Source: an uncultured Vogesella sp.
GTDB taxonomy: Bacteria > Pseudomonadota > Gammaproteobacteria > Burkholderiales > Chromobacteriaceae
Direction of reading: 5' to 3'
DNA length: 32,843 nucleotides
Assembly: GCA_946479405.1 (NCBI GenBank)
Contig: CAMLGD010000008.1
Coordinates: forward strand, 1 to 32,843
In this document: piece by piece, positions 8,585 through 16,513 of the stretch
Numbering within the stretch: position 1 is the first letter of the stretch
Layout of the letters: each line of letters begins with the position of its first letter
Notes under the pieces: generated by a model
What the model was told of the DNA's origin: nothing
The model's database searches: none
The model's input: only the letters and a program-made list of their open reading frames with translations
Position numbers and translations under genes: made by a program

Positions 8585-9802
8585 ATGGGCACGCATACCC
8601 TGGTTCACCAAGCCGTCAACAATTCCACCACCACCGGGCTGAAAGCGCTGGGCGACCGGCTGTTTGCGCGCTGGTTCAGCCAGCTGGTCTATGCGCAGAT
8701 CTGGGAAGATCCGCAGATCGACATCGAGGCACTGCAGCTGCAACCCGGTGCGCGCCTGCTCACCATCGCTTCCGGCGGCTGCAATGCGCTGGCCTACCTC
8801 AGCCAGCAGCCGGCGGTGGTGCACGCGGTGGACCTGAACCACAGCCATCTGGCGATGCTGGCGCTGAAGAAAACCGCCTTCGCCACCCTGCCCGATTACC
8901 AGACGCTGCTAGACTTCCTCGGCAGCGCCGACCGCAAGCACAATCCGCAGCGCTTTCGCCGCTACGTGGCGCCACAGCTGCCGGTGGCAGCCCGCCAGTA
9001 CTGGGAAGGCAAGGACTGGCGCGGCCGCCAGCGCTACCAGCAGTTTGCGCGCCACGGCTACCGCCACGGTCTGCTGGGGCGCTTTATCGGCTTTGGCCAC
9101 GTCATGACGCGGCTGCTGGGTGGCAACCTCGGCAAGATCGCCGATGCGGCCAACCTGCAAGAGCAGCGTGAGCTGTTCCAGCGCCACCTGGCGCCGGTGT
9201 TCCGCCATCCGCTGCTACGCTTCCTCGCCCGCCGCGAGAGCCTGCTGTACAGCATGGGCATTCCTCCGGCGCAGTTTGCCTCGCTGCGCGCCGATGCCGG
9301 CGGCGACCTGGCCACGCTGTTCCACGAGCGGCTGCAGCGGCTGGCCTGCGATTTTCCGCTGGCCGGCAACCCGTTTGCACAGCAGGCGTTTGCCCGCCGC
9401 TACGACCTGACACAGCAGGAGGCGCTGCCGATGTATCTGCAATCGCGCCACTACGAAACCATCCGCCACAATCTGTCGCGGCTACTCAGCCACCATGGCT
9501 CGCTGACCGACTTTCTGGACGGCTGCGCACCGCAGTCGCTGGATGGCTACCTGCTGCTGGATGCGCAGGACTGGATGGACGATGCCCAGCTCAATGCGCT
9601 GTGGCGCCAGATCACCCGCACCGCCGCGCCAGGCGCGCGAGTGGTGTTCCGCACCGGCGGCAGCCGCTCGCCGCTGGAGGGCCGGCTGGCGCCGCAGTTG
9701 CTGACCTGCTGGCACACCGACCCGGCTACCAACCGCAGCCTGCATGCCCGCGACCGCTCCGCCATCTACGGCGGCGTGCACGTGTACAGCAAACGCACAT
9801 GA
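8585..9802 (+). CDS. BtaA-like (DUF3419) SAM:diacylglycerol aminocarboxypropyltransferase
   Basis: 405 residues. Family marks are VYAQIWEDP (35-43), a SAM-binding strand-loop LLTIASGGCNALAYL (58-72) with the acidic strand VHAVDLN (79-85), and a late GARVVFRTGG strand. Known BtaA enzymes move the 3-amino-3-carboxypropyl group of SAM onto diacylglycerol, giving diacylglyceryl-homoserine, the first step of betaine lipid synthesis. The start at 8585 is chosen because GGGAG lies five bases upstream; an in-frame GTG at 8498 has no ribosome site. The stop overlaps the next start (ATGA), so the two are translationally coupled. No BtaB methyltransferase is nearby, so the end product may not be the usual trimethylated lipid. 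Confidence 0.82.
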   Translation: MGTHTLVHQAVNNSTTTGLKALGDRLFARWFSQLVYAQIWEDPQIDIEALQLQPGARLLTIASGGCNALAYLSQQPAVVHAVDLNHSHLAMLALKKTAFATLPDYQTLLDFLGSADRKHNPQRFRRYVAPQLPVAARQYWEGKDWRGRQRYQQFARHGYRHGLLGRFIGFGHVMTRLLGGNLGKIADAANLQEQRELFQRHLAPVFRHPLLRFLARRESLLYSMGIPPAQFASLRADAGGDLATLFHERLQRLACDFPLAGNPFAQQAFARRYDLTQQEALPMYLQSRHYETIRHNLSRLLSHHGSLTDFLDGCAPQSLDGYLLLDAQDWMDDAQLNALWRQITRTAAPGARVVFRTGGSRSPLEGRLAPQLLTCWHTDPATNRSLHARDRSAIYGGVHVYSKRT

Positions 9803-10899
9803 TCCGGCTGCATCAGCCACTGGCACTGGACGCGCATGCCAGCTGGCTGCAACTGGCGCAGCGCCATGGCGGCCAGCACTGGGTAAGCAATGCGCCGTGC
9901 CAGATCAGCGTCTGCCCTAGCCGACACGGGCCGCTGCCGGTGACGCAACTGGCGCAGTTCTCGGCGCAGGACAGCTACGTGGCCAGCCCGCGCTCGGCCT
10001 GGCTGCGTTACCCGCAAGCCGAGGCGCGGCGCCATGGCAGCCGGGTGCAGGCACTGGCCACGTTGGCCGCCTCGCCGCTGTCCGGCTTGATCAGCGCCGC
10101 GCGGCTGGACAGCGCGCTGCTGCCGGGCAACTGGCTGCTGTCCACCAATCTGCAGCCAGATTGGCAGCCGGCCGAGCTGGTCGAACTGCGCGACAGCCTG
10201 CTGGCGCAACAGCCGGAACAGCCGCTGCTGCTGCGCAATGTCTGCGCCGCGGCCAACCCGGGCTTGCCGCAACAGTTGGCCGCACAGGGCTGGACCCTGC
10301 TGCCGGCGCGACTGGTCTACCTGTGCGACCCGCAGGCACCGGCGCTGTGGCGGCGCAGCAATGTCAAGCGCGACCAGGCACTGCTGGACCAGCCAGACCT
10401 GCGCCTGCTGGGGCCGGACGACATCCGCGCCGAACAGCTGCCGCAGCTGCAGTACTGCTTTCGTGACCTGTTCATCGACAAGCACTCGGCGCTGAACCCG
10501 GATTTCAGCAGCCGCTTCTTCCGCCTGTGCCACGAACAGCGCTTTCTGGAACTGTACGCGCTGGAGCTGGGCGGCAATGTGGTGGGCTGCATCGGCCTGT
10601 ACGCGCGCCACGGCTGGTTGACCACGCCGATGCTGGGCTACGACACCCGCCTGCCCGCGGCGCTTGGTCTATACCGCAGACTGATGGCGCTGCTGCTGCG
10701 CGAGGCACGCCAGCGCGGGCTGCGACTGCACTACAGCGCCGGCGCCGGCTCGTTCAAGCGCCATCGCGGCGGCGAGCCGCAGCTGGAATACAGCGCGGTG
10801 TACGCCCGCCACCTGAGCAAGCGCCAGCAGCTGGCGCTTGCCACGCTGTCGGCATTGCTGCACAAGACCGCCACCCCCTTGCTGCAGCGCTACGGCTAA
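9799..10899 (+). CDS. GNAT/FemAB-like acyltransferase coupled to BtaA-like enzyme
   Basis: 366 residues starting at an ATG inside the ATGA overlap with the BtaA-like gene. The C-terminal half (about 200-345) resembles a GNAT or FemAB/Acetyltransf_6 fold: NVKRDQ-type basic segment, an ELGGNVVGCIGLYARHG strand pair, TPMLGYDTRL, a helix LGLYRRLMALLLREARQRG and the loop GAGSFKRHRGGEP. The N-terminal half is not recognised. There is no signal peptide or membrane segment. Coupling with a BtaA-type enzyme suggests that it acts on the amine of the homoserine head group or on a related lipid; that is inference. Amino-acid-lipid transacylation or an unrelated acetylation are alternatives. Confidence 0.7.
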   Translation: MIRLHQPLALDAHASWLQLAQRHGGQHWVSNAPCQISVCPSRHGPLPVTQLAQFSAQDSYVASPRSAWLRYPQAEARRHGSRVQALATLAASPLSGLISAARLDSALLPGNWLLSTNLQPDWQPAELVELRDSLLAQQPEQPLLLRNVCAAANPGLPQQLAAQGWTLLPARLVYLCDPQAPALWRRSNVKRDQALLDQPDLRLLGPDDIRAEQLPQLQYCFRDLFIDKHSALNPDFSSRFFRLCHEQRFLELYALELGGNVVGCIGLYARHGWLTTPMLGYDTRLPAALGLYRRLMALLLREARQRGLRLHYSAGAGSFKRHRGGEPQLEYSAVYARHLSKRQQLALATLSALLHKTATPLLQRYG

Positions 10900-11004
10900 A
10901 CCGACCCTGCGACGAAAGCGGCATATGCTTAGCGGATTTTTTGCTTGGCTGCCCGCCCGGCAATCGGGTTATGCTTGCGCCATTGTTTTTGCCTTTGACA
11001 CCGT

Positions 11005-11028
11005 AACGGCGCAGCCCTGCGCCGTTTT
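11005..11028 (+). terminator. Hairpin after the BtaA-GNAT operon
   Basis: AACGGCGC (11005-11012) pairs perfectly with GCGCCGTT (11019-11026) around a six-base loop, followed by only four T. It may end the upstream operon, or lie in the leader of the downstream binding-protein gene, whose Shine-Dalgarno starts eight bases later. Confidence 0.5.
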
Positions 11029-11046
11029 GCCTTGTGGAGAGATTGC

Positions 11047-12630
11047 ATGCGCACCCAACTGACCCTGCTGGCCGCCGTACTGGCCTGTGGCACCACCGCC
11101 TACGCCAAACCCCTGACCGTGTGCACCGAAGCCAGCCCGGAAGGCTTCGACGTGGTGCGCTACAACTCGCTGACCACCACCAATGCCAGCGCCGATGTGA
11201 TCTTCAACCGCCTGGTGGACTACGACGCCCGCGCCGGCAAGGTAGTACCCAGCCTGGCCAGCAGCTGGAAAGTGGCCGACGACGGCCAGGCCATCACCTT
11301 CACCCTGCGCCCCGGCGTCAGCTTCCACAAGACTGCCTGGTTCAAGCCCAGCCGCCCGCTCAATGCTGACGACGTGGTATTCAGCTTCCAGCGCATGCTG
11401 GATCCGGCGCACCCGTGGTACAAGACCGCGCCCACCGGCTACCCGCACGCCAAATCGTTCCAGCTGGACAAGCTGATCAAGGCGGTGGTGAAGGTGGATG
11501 CCCGCACCGTGCGCTTCGAGCTGAACCAGCCGGACGCCACCCTGCTGCCGCTGCTGACCATGGGCTTTGCCAGCATCTACTCCGCCGAATACGCCGAGCA
11601 GCTGGCCAAGGCCGGCAACTTCGAGCAGCTCAACAGCCAGCCGGTCGGCACCGGGCCGTTCGTGTTCCAGAGCCTGGCCAAGGACAGCGCGGTGCGCTAT
11701 GCGGCCAACCCGGCCTACTTTGGCGGCAAGCCCCCGGCAGAGCGGCTGATCTACGCCATCACCCCGGACAGCGCGGTGCGCGCACAGAAGCTGAAGGCTG
11801 GCGAGTGCCAGATTGCGCTCAGCCCCAAGCCGCAGGACATCAACGATGTCGCCGGCGATGCACGGGTGAAAGTGCTGAGCACGCCGATGTTCTCCACTGC
11901 CTTCGTGGCGCTGAACAGCCAGCACAAGCCATTTGACGACAAGCGTGTACGCCAGGCGGTGAACCTGGCGTTCGACAAGGCCAACTACCTGAAAGTGGTG
12001 TTTGTCGGCAGCGCCGTGGCGGCCAACAACCCGTTCCCGCCCTCCACCTTCGGCTACAACAAGGCGATCAAGGACTACCCGCAGGACATCGCCCGCGCCA
12101 AAAAACTGCTGGCCGAGGCTGGCTACGGCAACGGATTTGACACCACCATCTGGGTACGTCCCACCGGCAGCACGCTGAACCCGAACCCGAAAGCCGGCGC
12201 CGAAGTGCTGCAGGCCGATCTGGCCAAGGTCGGCATCAAGGCCGAGATCAAGGTGCTAGAATGGGGCGAGCTGATCAAGCGCGGCAAGGCCGGCGAGCAC
12301 GACCTGCTGTTCATGGGCTGGGCCGGTGACAACGGCGATGCCGACAACTTCCTCACCCCGCAATTCAGCTGCGCCGCGGTGCAGTCCGGCACCAACTTCG
12401 CCCGCTACTGCGACCCGGCGCTGGACAAGCTGATCACCGATGCCCGCCATGTGGCCAACCCGAAGCTGCGCGCCGCCAACTACGCCCGCGCGCAGCAGAT
12501 CATCAAGGAGCAGGCACTGTGGCTGCCGCTGGCCCACCCCACAGCCGCCACGCTGACCAGCAGCAATGTCAGCGGCTACCAGGTCAACCCGTTCGGACGC
12601 GTGGATTTCAGTAAGGCCGCCGTCAAGTAA
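11047..12630 (+). CDS. DppA-like periplasmic peptide-binding protein of an ABC transporter
   Basis: 527 residues with a signal peptide (about 1-20, ending AYA). It follows the family 5 solute-binding layout: FNRLVDYD near 55, LRPGVSFHKTAWFKPSRPLNADDVVFS, PVGTGPF, the ITPDSAVRAQKLKAGECQI stretch, FDDKRVRQAVNLAFDK, and MGWAGDNGDADNF. These segments match E. coli DppA closely, so dipeptides or short peptides, possibly heme, are likely ligands. GGAGA six bases upstream supports this ATG. No permease or ATPase genes follow, so it is an orphan that must use a transporter encoded elsewhere. Confidence 0.9.
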   Translation: MRTQLTLLAAVLACGTTAYAKPLTVCTEASPEGFDVVRYNSLTTTNASADVIFNRLVDYDARAGKVVPSLASSWKVADDGQAITFTLRPGVSFHKTAWFKPSRPLNADDVVFSFQRMLDPAHPWYKTAPTGYPHAKSFQLDKLIKAVVKVDARTVRFELNQPDATLLPLLTMGFASIYSAEYAEQLAKAGNFEQLNSQPVGTGPFVFQSLAKDSAVRYAANPAYFGGKPPAERLIYAITPDSAVRAQKLKAGECQIALSPKPQDINDVAGDARVKVLSTPMFSTAFVALNSQHKPFDDKRVRQAVNLAFDKANYLKVVFVGSAVAANNPFPPSTFGYNKAIKDYPQDIARAKKLLAEAGYGNGFDTTIWVRPTGSTLNPNPKAGAEVLQADLAKVGIKAEIKVLEWGELIKRGKAGEHDLLFMGWAGDNGDADNFLTPQFSCAAVQSGTNFARYCDPALDKLITDARHVANPKLRAANYARAQQIIKEQALWLPLAHPTAATLTSSNVSGYQVNPFGRVDFSKAAVK

Positions 12631-12646
12631 ACCCGGCATAAACGCC

Positions 12647-12678
12647 ACGCGCTGCGGCCAACGTTGGCCACAGCGCGT
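12647..12678. repeat. Near-perfect 32-base palindrome built from two repeat words
   Basis: The arms are ACGCGCTGCGGCCAAC and GTTGGCCACAGCGCGT, mismatched at one pair. The left arm contains TGCGGCCAAC. It begins 17 bases after the DppA-like stop. It can form a long hairpin but lacks a T tract, so a role in transcription end or mRNA 3' protection is only possible. Confidence 0.75.
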
Positions 12679-12711
12679 AATCACTCCGCCCCGCCCACTC
12701 CGTTCCCGCTC

Positions 12712-12739
12712 TTGCCGAGCCCCTGCCACCGGCTACACT
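12712..12739 (+). promoter_or_regulatory. Candidate sigma-70 promoter for the lipoprotein gene
   Basis: TTGCCG (12712-12717) and TACACT (12734-12739) are separated by 16 bases, about 30 bases before the lipoprotein start. Good fit to both hexamers. Confidence 0.5.
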
Positions 12740-12769
12740 CATACGGTGATACCGCCAAGGCAGGCGCCA

Positions 12770-13498
12770 ATGAGCACACGTTTCGCTGCCATCGTACTGG
12801 CCTTGTCGTTTCTCGCCGGCTGCGCCACCGTGTCACGCCCGATCCCGCCGCCGCAACAGGCCGATAGTGCCGGTCTGCTGCTAGGGCTGAAGGTACGACT
12901 ATCCGGCATGGCAAACTACCGCGCCGATACAGTCTACTTTGCCCGCCAGTGTCAGCCGGCCGAGAAAAATTGCGACGACAAGCTACTGACTTCCAGCTTT
13001 GCCAGCGATGGCCGTATCTATCTGCTGAATGCCCTACCGGGCCGCTACCAGGCAGTCGCCGCATCCTTCGGATCCGGCATGCCCGGCGACAACAGCCTGT
13101 ATTTCGCTTATTTCCCCGCTTCACTGAGTCAGGCAAGCAGCGTGCAGGTGCAAGCAGGGCAGCTGAGCTACGCCGGCAGCTACCTGCTGTCTGCCGTGGT
13201 GGGCGTCTGCCCAGAGAGCGCAGAGCCGGCACAGCTGGCCTATGCAGAGCAGCTTGAGCCCGGTACGCCCAAGTGCGGCTTTTTCAAGACATTGCTGCAC
13301 AAGATCGCCACCGGGAACTTCATCATTATCGCCGGCAGCGCCTACCCGGTCGGCACCCAGACTTTTCACTACCGCGGCACCAGCTTCCAGCAAGAACAGG
13401 CTGCCGGCGACTGGAGCGCCATCACGCAACAAGTTCAGGGCGATCTGGCTGGCAGCCCCTGGGCAGGCATACGGCTCCAGCCACGCAGCAATGAATAG
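12770..13498 (+). CDS. Predicted outer-membrane lipoprotein of unknown function
   Basis: 242 residues. A lipoprotein signal peptide ends in the lipobox LAGC (15-18), with Ala at +2, so lipidation at Cys18 and outer-membrane sorting are expected. The mature part begins with a Pro-rich linker (PIPPPQQ) and then looks beta-rich, with segments such as LPGRYQAVAASF and QLSYAGSYLLSAVVGVCP and four cysteines in the mature domain that might pair. The layout, a small beta domain with a PGRY turn, is reminiscent of carboxypeptidase-regulatory-like lipoproteins, but I do not recognise a family. AAGG lies nine bases upstream. It has its own promoter and stands alone. Confidence 0.8.
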   Translation: MSTRFAAIVLALSFLAGCATVSRPIPPPQQADSAGLLLGLKVRLSGMANYRADTVYFARQCQPAEKNCDDKLLTSSFASDGRIYLLNALPGRYQAVAASFGSGMPGDNSLYFAYFPASLSQASSVQVQAGQLSYAGSYLLSAVVGVCPESAEPAQLAYAEQLEPGTPKCGFFKTLLHKIATGNFIIIAGSAYPVGTQTFHYRGTSFQQEQAAGDWSAITQQVQGDLAGSPWAGIRLQPRSNE

Positions 13499-13664
13499 CA
13501 CGCCCCGTCTGGAGCGGTGCCACCACTGGCGATTGCCGGCATAATCACGCCCTCTACGCAGCAGCAGCCGCAATGGTTTGCCGCCGAGGAAACGCCAGCT
13601 GCCACGGGTTTGATGACGTGCAGGCATAATGCCCCGCACCCGAGGCGGCTGGCACAGGCCAACC

Positions 13665-13684
13665 GCCCGCAGCGGGCAGTTTTT
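13665..13684 (+). terminator. Short intrinsic terminator
   Basis: GCCCG (13665-13669) and CGGGC (13673-13677) form a short stem, followed by AG and five T. It lies about 165 bases after the lipoprotein stop and before the EAL-HDOD gene. The stem is short, so efficiency is uncertain. Confidence 0.4.
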
Positions 13685-13763
13685 CTCCGGATCAACTGCC
13701 ATAATTGCTAGATTCCCGATTTAACCAGCCCTGCTTATAACCCAGCTCACCGGACGCCTACCT

Positions 13764-15188
13764 ATGCTGAAAAAACTGTTTGGTGGCCTGCTTGGCAAGG
13801 ACAAGCAAGCGGAAAGTGCAACCACCACCCGGCCAGCAGCCCCACCCCGCACCACCCCGGTTGCGGACGCCCGGCCCGCCCCCTCGGCAGATACCCCGGC
13901 GCCGCTGGACCAGGTGCAATCGCTGGGCTTTGTCGCCCACCAGCCGCTGCAGGACAAATCGCAACGCGTGGTGGCTTACGAGTTCGTGGTCAAGGCCAGC
14001 CTGGGACAAGCCAAATCGCGGGCGCACCAGCGTACCTTCGACCAGCTGCTGCTCAACACTCTGCGCAACATGAATGTGTTCCGCCTGCTGGCCTACCGCC
14101 GTGCCTTCATCCATTTGTCGCTGGCCTCGCTGGATGACCTCGCCACGCAGGACCTGCCGCTGACCAGCTGCATCTTCGTGCTGGAAGCGCAGGAAGGCGA
14201 TGTGCTGGATGAGGCCCTGCTGGCCCGGCTAGATGCGCTGCGTCAGGCCGGCTGGCGCTTTGCAACCGAGCCGGCGCGCTTTGGCAGCCAGTCCAGCGCG
14301 CTGGCGCTGTACCAGCGCATGGACTACCTGGTGCTGGACTTTGCCGCCCCCAACACCCGCGCGCTGTTTCCGCTGCTGGAGCAGCTGCCGCAGCGCTTCA
14401 GCCATCTACGCTGGCTGGCACGCAACATCAACTCGGCCGAAGAACTGGCACTGTGCCAGCACTCGCCGGGCAGCCAGCATTTCGCCCTGTTCCACGGCTC
14501 CTATCTGGGCGTGGCGCAGCCCAGAAGCAGCAAGAAAGAAGCGCCCAACCAGGGCCGCGTGCTGGAAATCATGCGCCTGCTGCGCGCCGAGGCGCCGCCA
14601 GCCAGCATCGAGGCGCAGTTCAAGCTGGACTCGCTGCTGCTGTTCAAGCTGCTGCGCTACGTCAACTCGCCGATAAATGGCCTGGCGCGCAAGGTGCAGA
14701 GCATCGAAGAAAGCATCATGCTGCTGGGCCGCGACAACCTGTTCAAATGGCTGTCGCTGCTGCTGTTCACCGCAGAAAGCGACAGCGGCGCCGCGGTGAC
14801 GCTGATGGAAAAATCGCTGATCCGCGGCCGCTTCATGGAACAACTGGGGCTGGTGAATGGCAACCGGCTGGAAGCCGAGCACCTGTTCCTTACCGGCATG
14901 TTCTCCATGCTGGGCGCGCTGCTGCACACCAGCCAGGCCGAAGCGCTGGCCCCGCTGGATCTGCCGATCACCATTGCCGATGCCCTGCTCAACAACAAGG
15001 GACTGTTCGCCGCGCCGCTGCAACTGGCGCTGGCCTGCGAGAACGACGACAGCGAGCGCATTGCCGCCCTGTGCGCCGCCCAGCGCGTCAGTCTGGAGCA
15101 GGTCACCAGTCTCTATATGGATGCGGTGGTGTGGGCGCAGGAAGTACTGACCGAAAGCGACGTGCAGAACAACGTGGAAGGTGTGTAA
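13764..15188 (+). CDS. EAL-HDOD signalling protein (YuxH/CdgJ-like), EAL part degenerate
   Basis: 474 residues. A basic N-terminus (MLKKLFGGLLGK) and an Ala/Pro-rich linker (15-50) lead to a degenerate EAL domain (about 52-265). It keeps the fold signature (FVAHQPLQDKSQRVVAYEFVV) but has YEF where active enzymes have the E-A-L glutamate context, and it lacks the DDFGTG loop, so it is not expected to cleave c-di-GMP. A HDOD domain follows (about 270-460: FKLDSLLLFKLLRYVNSP, VQSIEESIMLLGRDNLFKW). Family members such as CdgJ affect motility and biofilm by protein contacts. No strong ribosome site is seen. Confidence 0.88.
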   Translation: MLKKLFGGLLGKDKQAESATTTRPAAPPRTTPVADARPAPSADTPAPLDQVQSLGFVAHQPLQDKSQRVVAYEFVVKASLGQAKSRAHQRTFDQLLLNTLRNMNVFRLLAYRRAFIHLSLASLDDLATQDLPLTSCIFVLEAQEGDVLDEALLARLDALRQAGWRFATEPARFGSQSSALALYQRMDYLVLDFAAPNTRALFPLLEQLPQRFSHLRWLARNINSAEELALCQHSPGSQHFALFHGSYLGVAQPRSSKKEAPNQGRVLEIMRLLRAEAPPASIEAQFKLDSLLLFKLLRYVNSPINGLARKVQSIEESIMLLGRDNLFKWLSLLLFTAESDSGAAVTLMEKSLIRGRFMEQLGLVNGNRLEAEHLFLTGMFSMLGALLHTSQAEALAPLDLPITIADALLNNKGLFAAPLQLALACENDDSERIAALCAAQRVSLEQVTSLYMDAVVWAQEVLTESDVQNNVEGV

Positions 15189-15194
15189 CCATCC

Positions 15195-15207
15195 TGCGGC
15201 CAACCTT
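15195..15207 (+). repeat. Uptake-sequence-like word, exact 13-mer
   Basis: TGCGGCCAACCTT begins six bases after the EAL-HDOD stop. The following bases GGAC make a partial inverted repeat (CCAA-CC-TTGG) within it. Confidence 0.7.
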
Positions 15208-15308
15208 GGACACCGCTACGCCGCCGGCGCGAGCCTGGCGGCGACCATTTGGCACGCAGCACAGGCAAGCCACCACCCGCCAACCGCGCGCACATCCGGC
15301 GGCCGGCG

Positions 15309-15337
15309 CTGATCAAACGCTGGCGCTGCGCTAGAAT
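15309..15337 (+). promoter_or_regulatory. Candidate gntR promoter
   Basis: A good -10 (TAGAAT, 15332-15337) lies 17 bases after a weak -35 (CTGATC, 15309-15314), about 30 bases ahead of the gntR start. Confidence 0.4.
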
Positions 15338-15368
15338 CGGCGCTGTTTCCAGCCTGCAAGCATCCATC

Positions 15369-16388
15369 ATGCCCAGAAAGTCCCGAATCCGCGCCGGCAG
15401 CGGCGTCACCCTGCACGACGTCGGCCTGGCCGCCGGCGTCAGCGCCATCACCGTGTCGCGCGTGCTGCACACGCCGGACAAGGTGTCGGAGACGCTGCGG
15501 CAGAAGGTGCTGACGGTGGTGGAGCAGCTGGGCTACGTACCCAACCGCGCCGCCCGCCACCTGGCCTCTGCCCGCTCGCATACCGTGCTGGTGCTGATTC
15601 CGTCGCTGAGCAACACCGTGTTCATCGACACCCTGGCCGGCATCGAAGAAGTGCTGCAGCCGGCCGGCTACCAGATGCTGATCGGCAACACCCACTACGA
15701 CGCCGGGCAGGAGCTGCAGCTGCTGCGCGCCTACCTGGAGCACAGCCCGGACGGCCTGCTGCTGACCGGGCTGGCGCAGAGTGATGAGTTCTGCCAGCTG
15801 CTGGCGCGCCACCAGTTGCCGGCGGTACACATGATGGATCTGGCCAGCGATGGCCGAGACTGCGTCGGGTTTTCGCAGGAAGACGCCGGGCGGGCAATGT
15901 GCGAGCACCTGCTAGCACGCGGCCGCCGCCGCATCGCATTCCTCGGCGCGCAGCTGGATGAACGGGTGCAAAAGCGCCTGGACGGCTACCGTGCGGCCCT
16001 CGGTGCCGCCGGCTGCTACCAGCCAGCGCGCGAGCTGCTGGACCCGCGGCCGTCCAGCATGCAGATGGGCGCCGACATGCTGGATGCACTGTTGGCCGCA
16101 CAGCCGGATTGCGACGCGGTGTTCTGCTGTAACGACGACCTGGCCATCGGCCTGCTGGCGCGCTGCCAGCAGCGCGGCATCACCGTGCCCGGCCAACTGG
16201 CGGTGGCCGGCTTCAACGACCTGGCGCCCGCCGCCTGGACCACCCCGCCATTGACCACAATTGCCACACCTCGCCATGACATTGGCCGCATTGCAGCGCA
16301 ACAACTGCTGGCGCGACTGCGTGGTGAAACGGCGGCGCCGGCCTGTATCGACCTGGGTTTTGCGCTGCAACATCGACAAAGCAGCTGA
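15369..16388 (+). CDS. gntR: LacI-family gluconate repressor GntR
   Basis: 339 residues with the LacI layout: helix-turn-helix and hinge at about 13-62 (VTLHDVGLAAGVSAITVSRVL, then LGYVPNRAARHLA) and a periplasmic-binding-protein-like effector domain. Segments throughout match E. coli GntR: VLIPSLSNTVF, FLGAQLDERVQKR, AVFCCNDDLAIG, PRHDIG and IDLGFAL. It should repress gluconate genes until gluconate or a phosphorylated derivative binds. The next genes are gntK and a transporter, and two identical palindromes that fit a LacI-type site (TGTTAGCGCTAACA) flank the intergenic region. The start at 15369 is chosen by homology; an upstream extension to 15249 in the same frame is not supported. Confidence 0.92.
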   Translation: MPRKSRIRAGSGVTLHDVGLAAGVSAITVSRVLHTPDKVSETLRQKVLTVVEQLGYVPNRAARHLASARSHTVLVLIPSLSNTVFIDTLAGIEEVLQPAGYQMLIGNTHYDAGQELQLLRAYLEHSPDGLLLTGLAQSDEFCQLLARHQLPAVHMMDLASDGRDCVGFSQEDAGRAMCEHLLARGRRRIAFLGAQLDERVQKRLDGYRAALGAAGCYQPARELLDPRPSSMQMGADMLDALLAAQPDCDAVFCCNDDLAIGLLARCQQRGITVPGQLAVAGFNDLAPAAWTTPPLTTIATPRHDIGRIAAQQLLARLRGETAAPACIDLGFALQHRQSS

Positions 16389-16436
16389 GCCACCCACTCC
16401 GAATTTATCGCTTGGCGGGCATTGCATAGCAAAATT

Positions 16437-16450
16437 TGTTAGCGCTAACA
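16437..16450. promoter_or_regulatory. GntR-type operator, copy 1
   Basis: TGTTAGCGCTAACA is a perfect 14-base palindrome with the central CG typical of LacI-family sites. It lies 49 bases after the gntR stop, and an identical copy sits 63 bases downstream (start to start), about six helical turns, a spacing that would allow looping. Confidence 0.85.
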
Positions 16451-16462
16451 TTGCGCCATCGC

Positions 16463-16491
16463 GTTGGCCGACATGCGGCCAACTTTTTTTT
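16463..16491 (+). terminator. Intrinsic terminator made of an inverted pair of repeat words
   Basis: GTTGGCCG (16463-16470) pairs perfectly with CGGCCAAC (16476-16483) around the loop ACATG, and eight T follow (16484-16491). This is a textbook Rho-independent terminator for gntR. Both arms are copies of the GCGGCCAAC word. It lies between the two GntR operators, 22 bases before the gntK start. Confidence 0.85.
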
Positions 16492-16499
16492 CCTCACAA

Positions 16500-16513
16500 T
16501 GTTAGCGCTAACA
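16500..16513. promoter_or_regulatory. GntR-type operator, copy 2, overlapping the gntK start codon
   Basis: The same 14-base palindrome ends on the A of the gntK ATG. A bound repressor would cover the start of transcription or block elongation. CACAAT (16495-16500) just upstream may be a -10 element, which would leave a leader of only a few bases. Confidence 0.85.

Noticed and set aside
10995..11000. Perfect TTGACA before the DppA-like gene
   Set aside because: No -10-like hexamer lies 16-18 bases downstream, where the hairpin arm is found.
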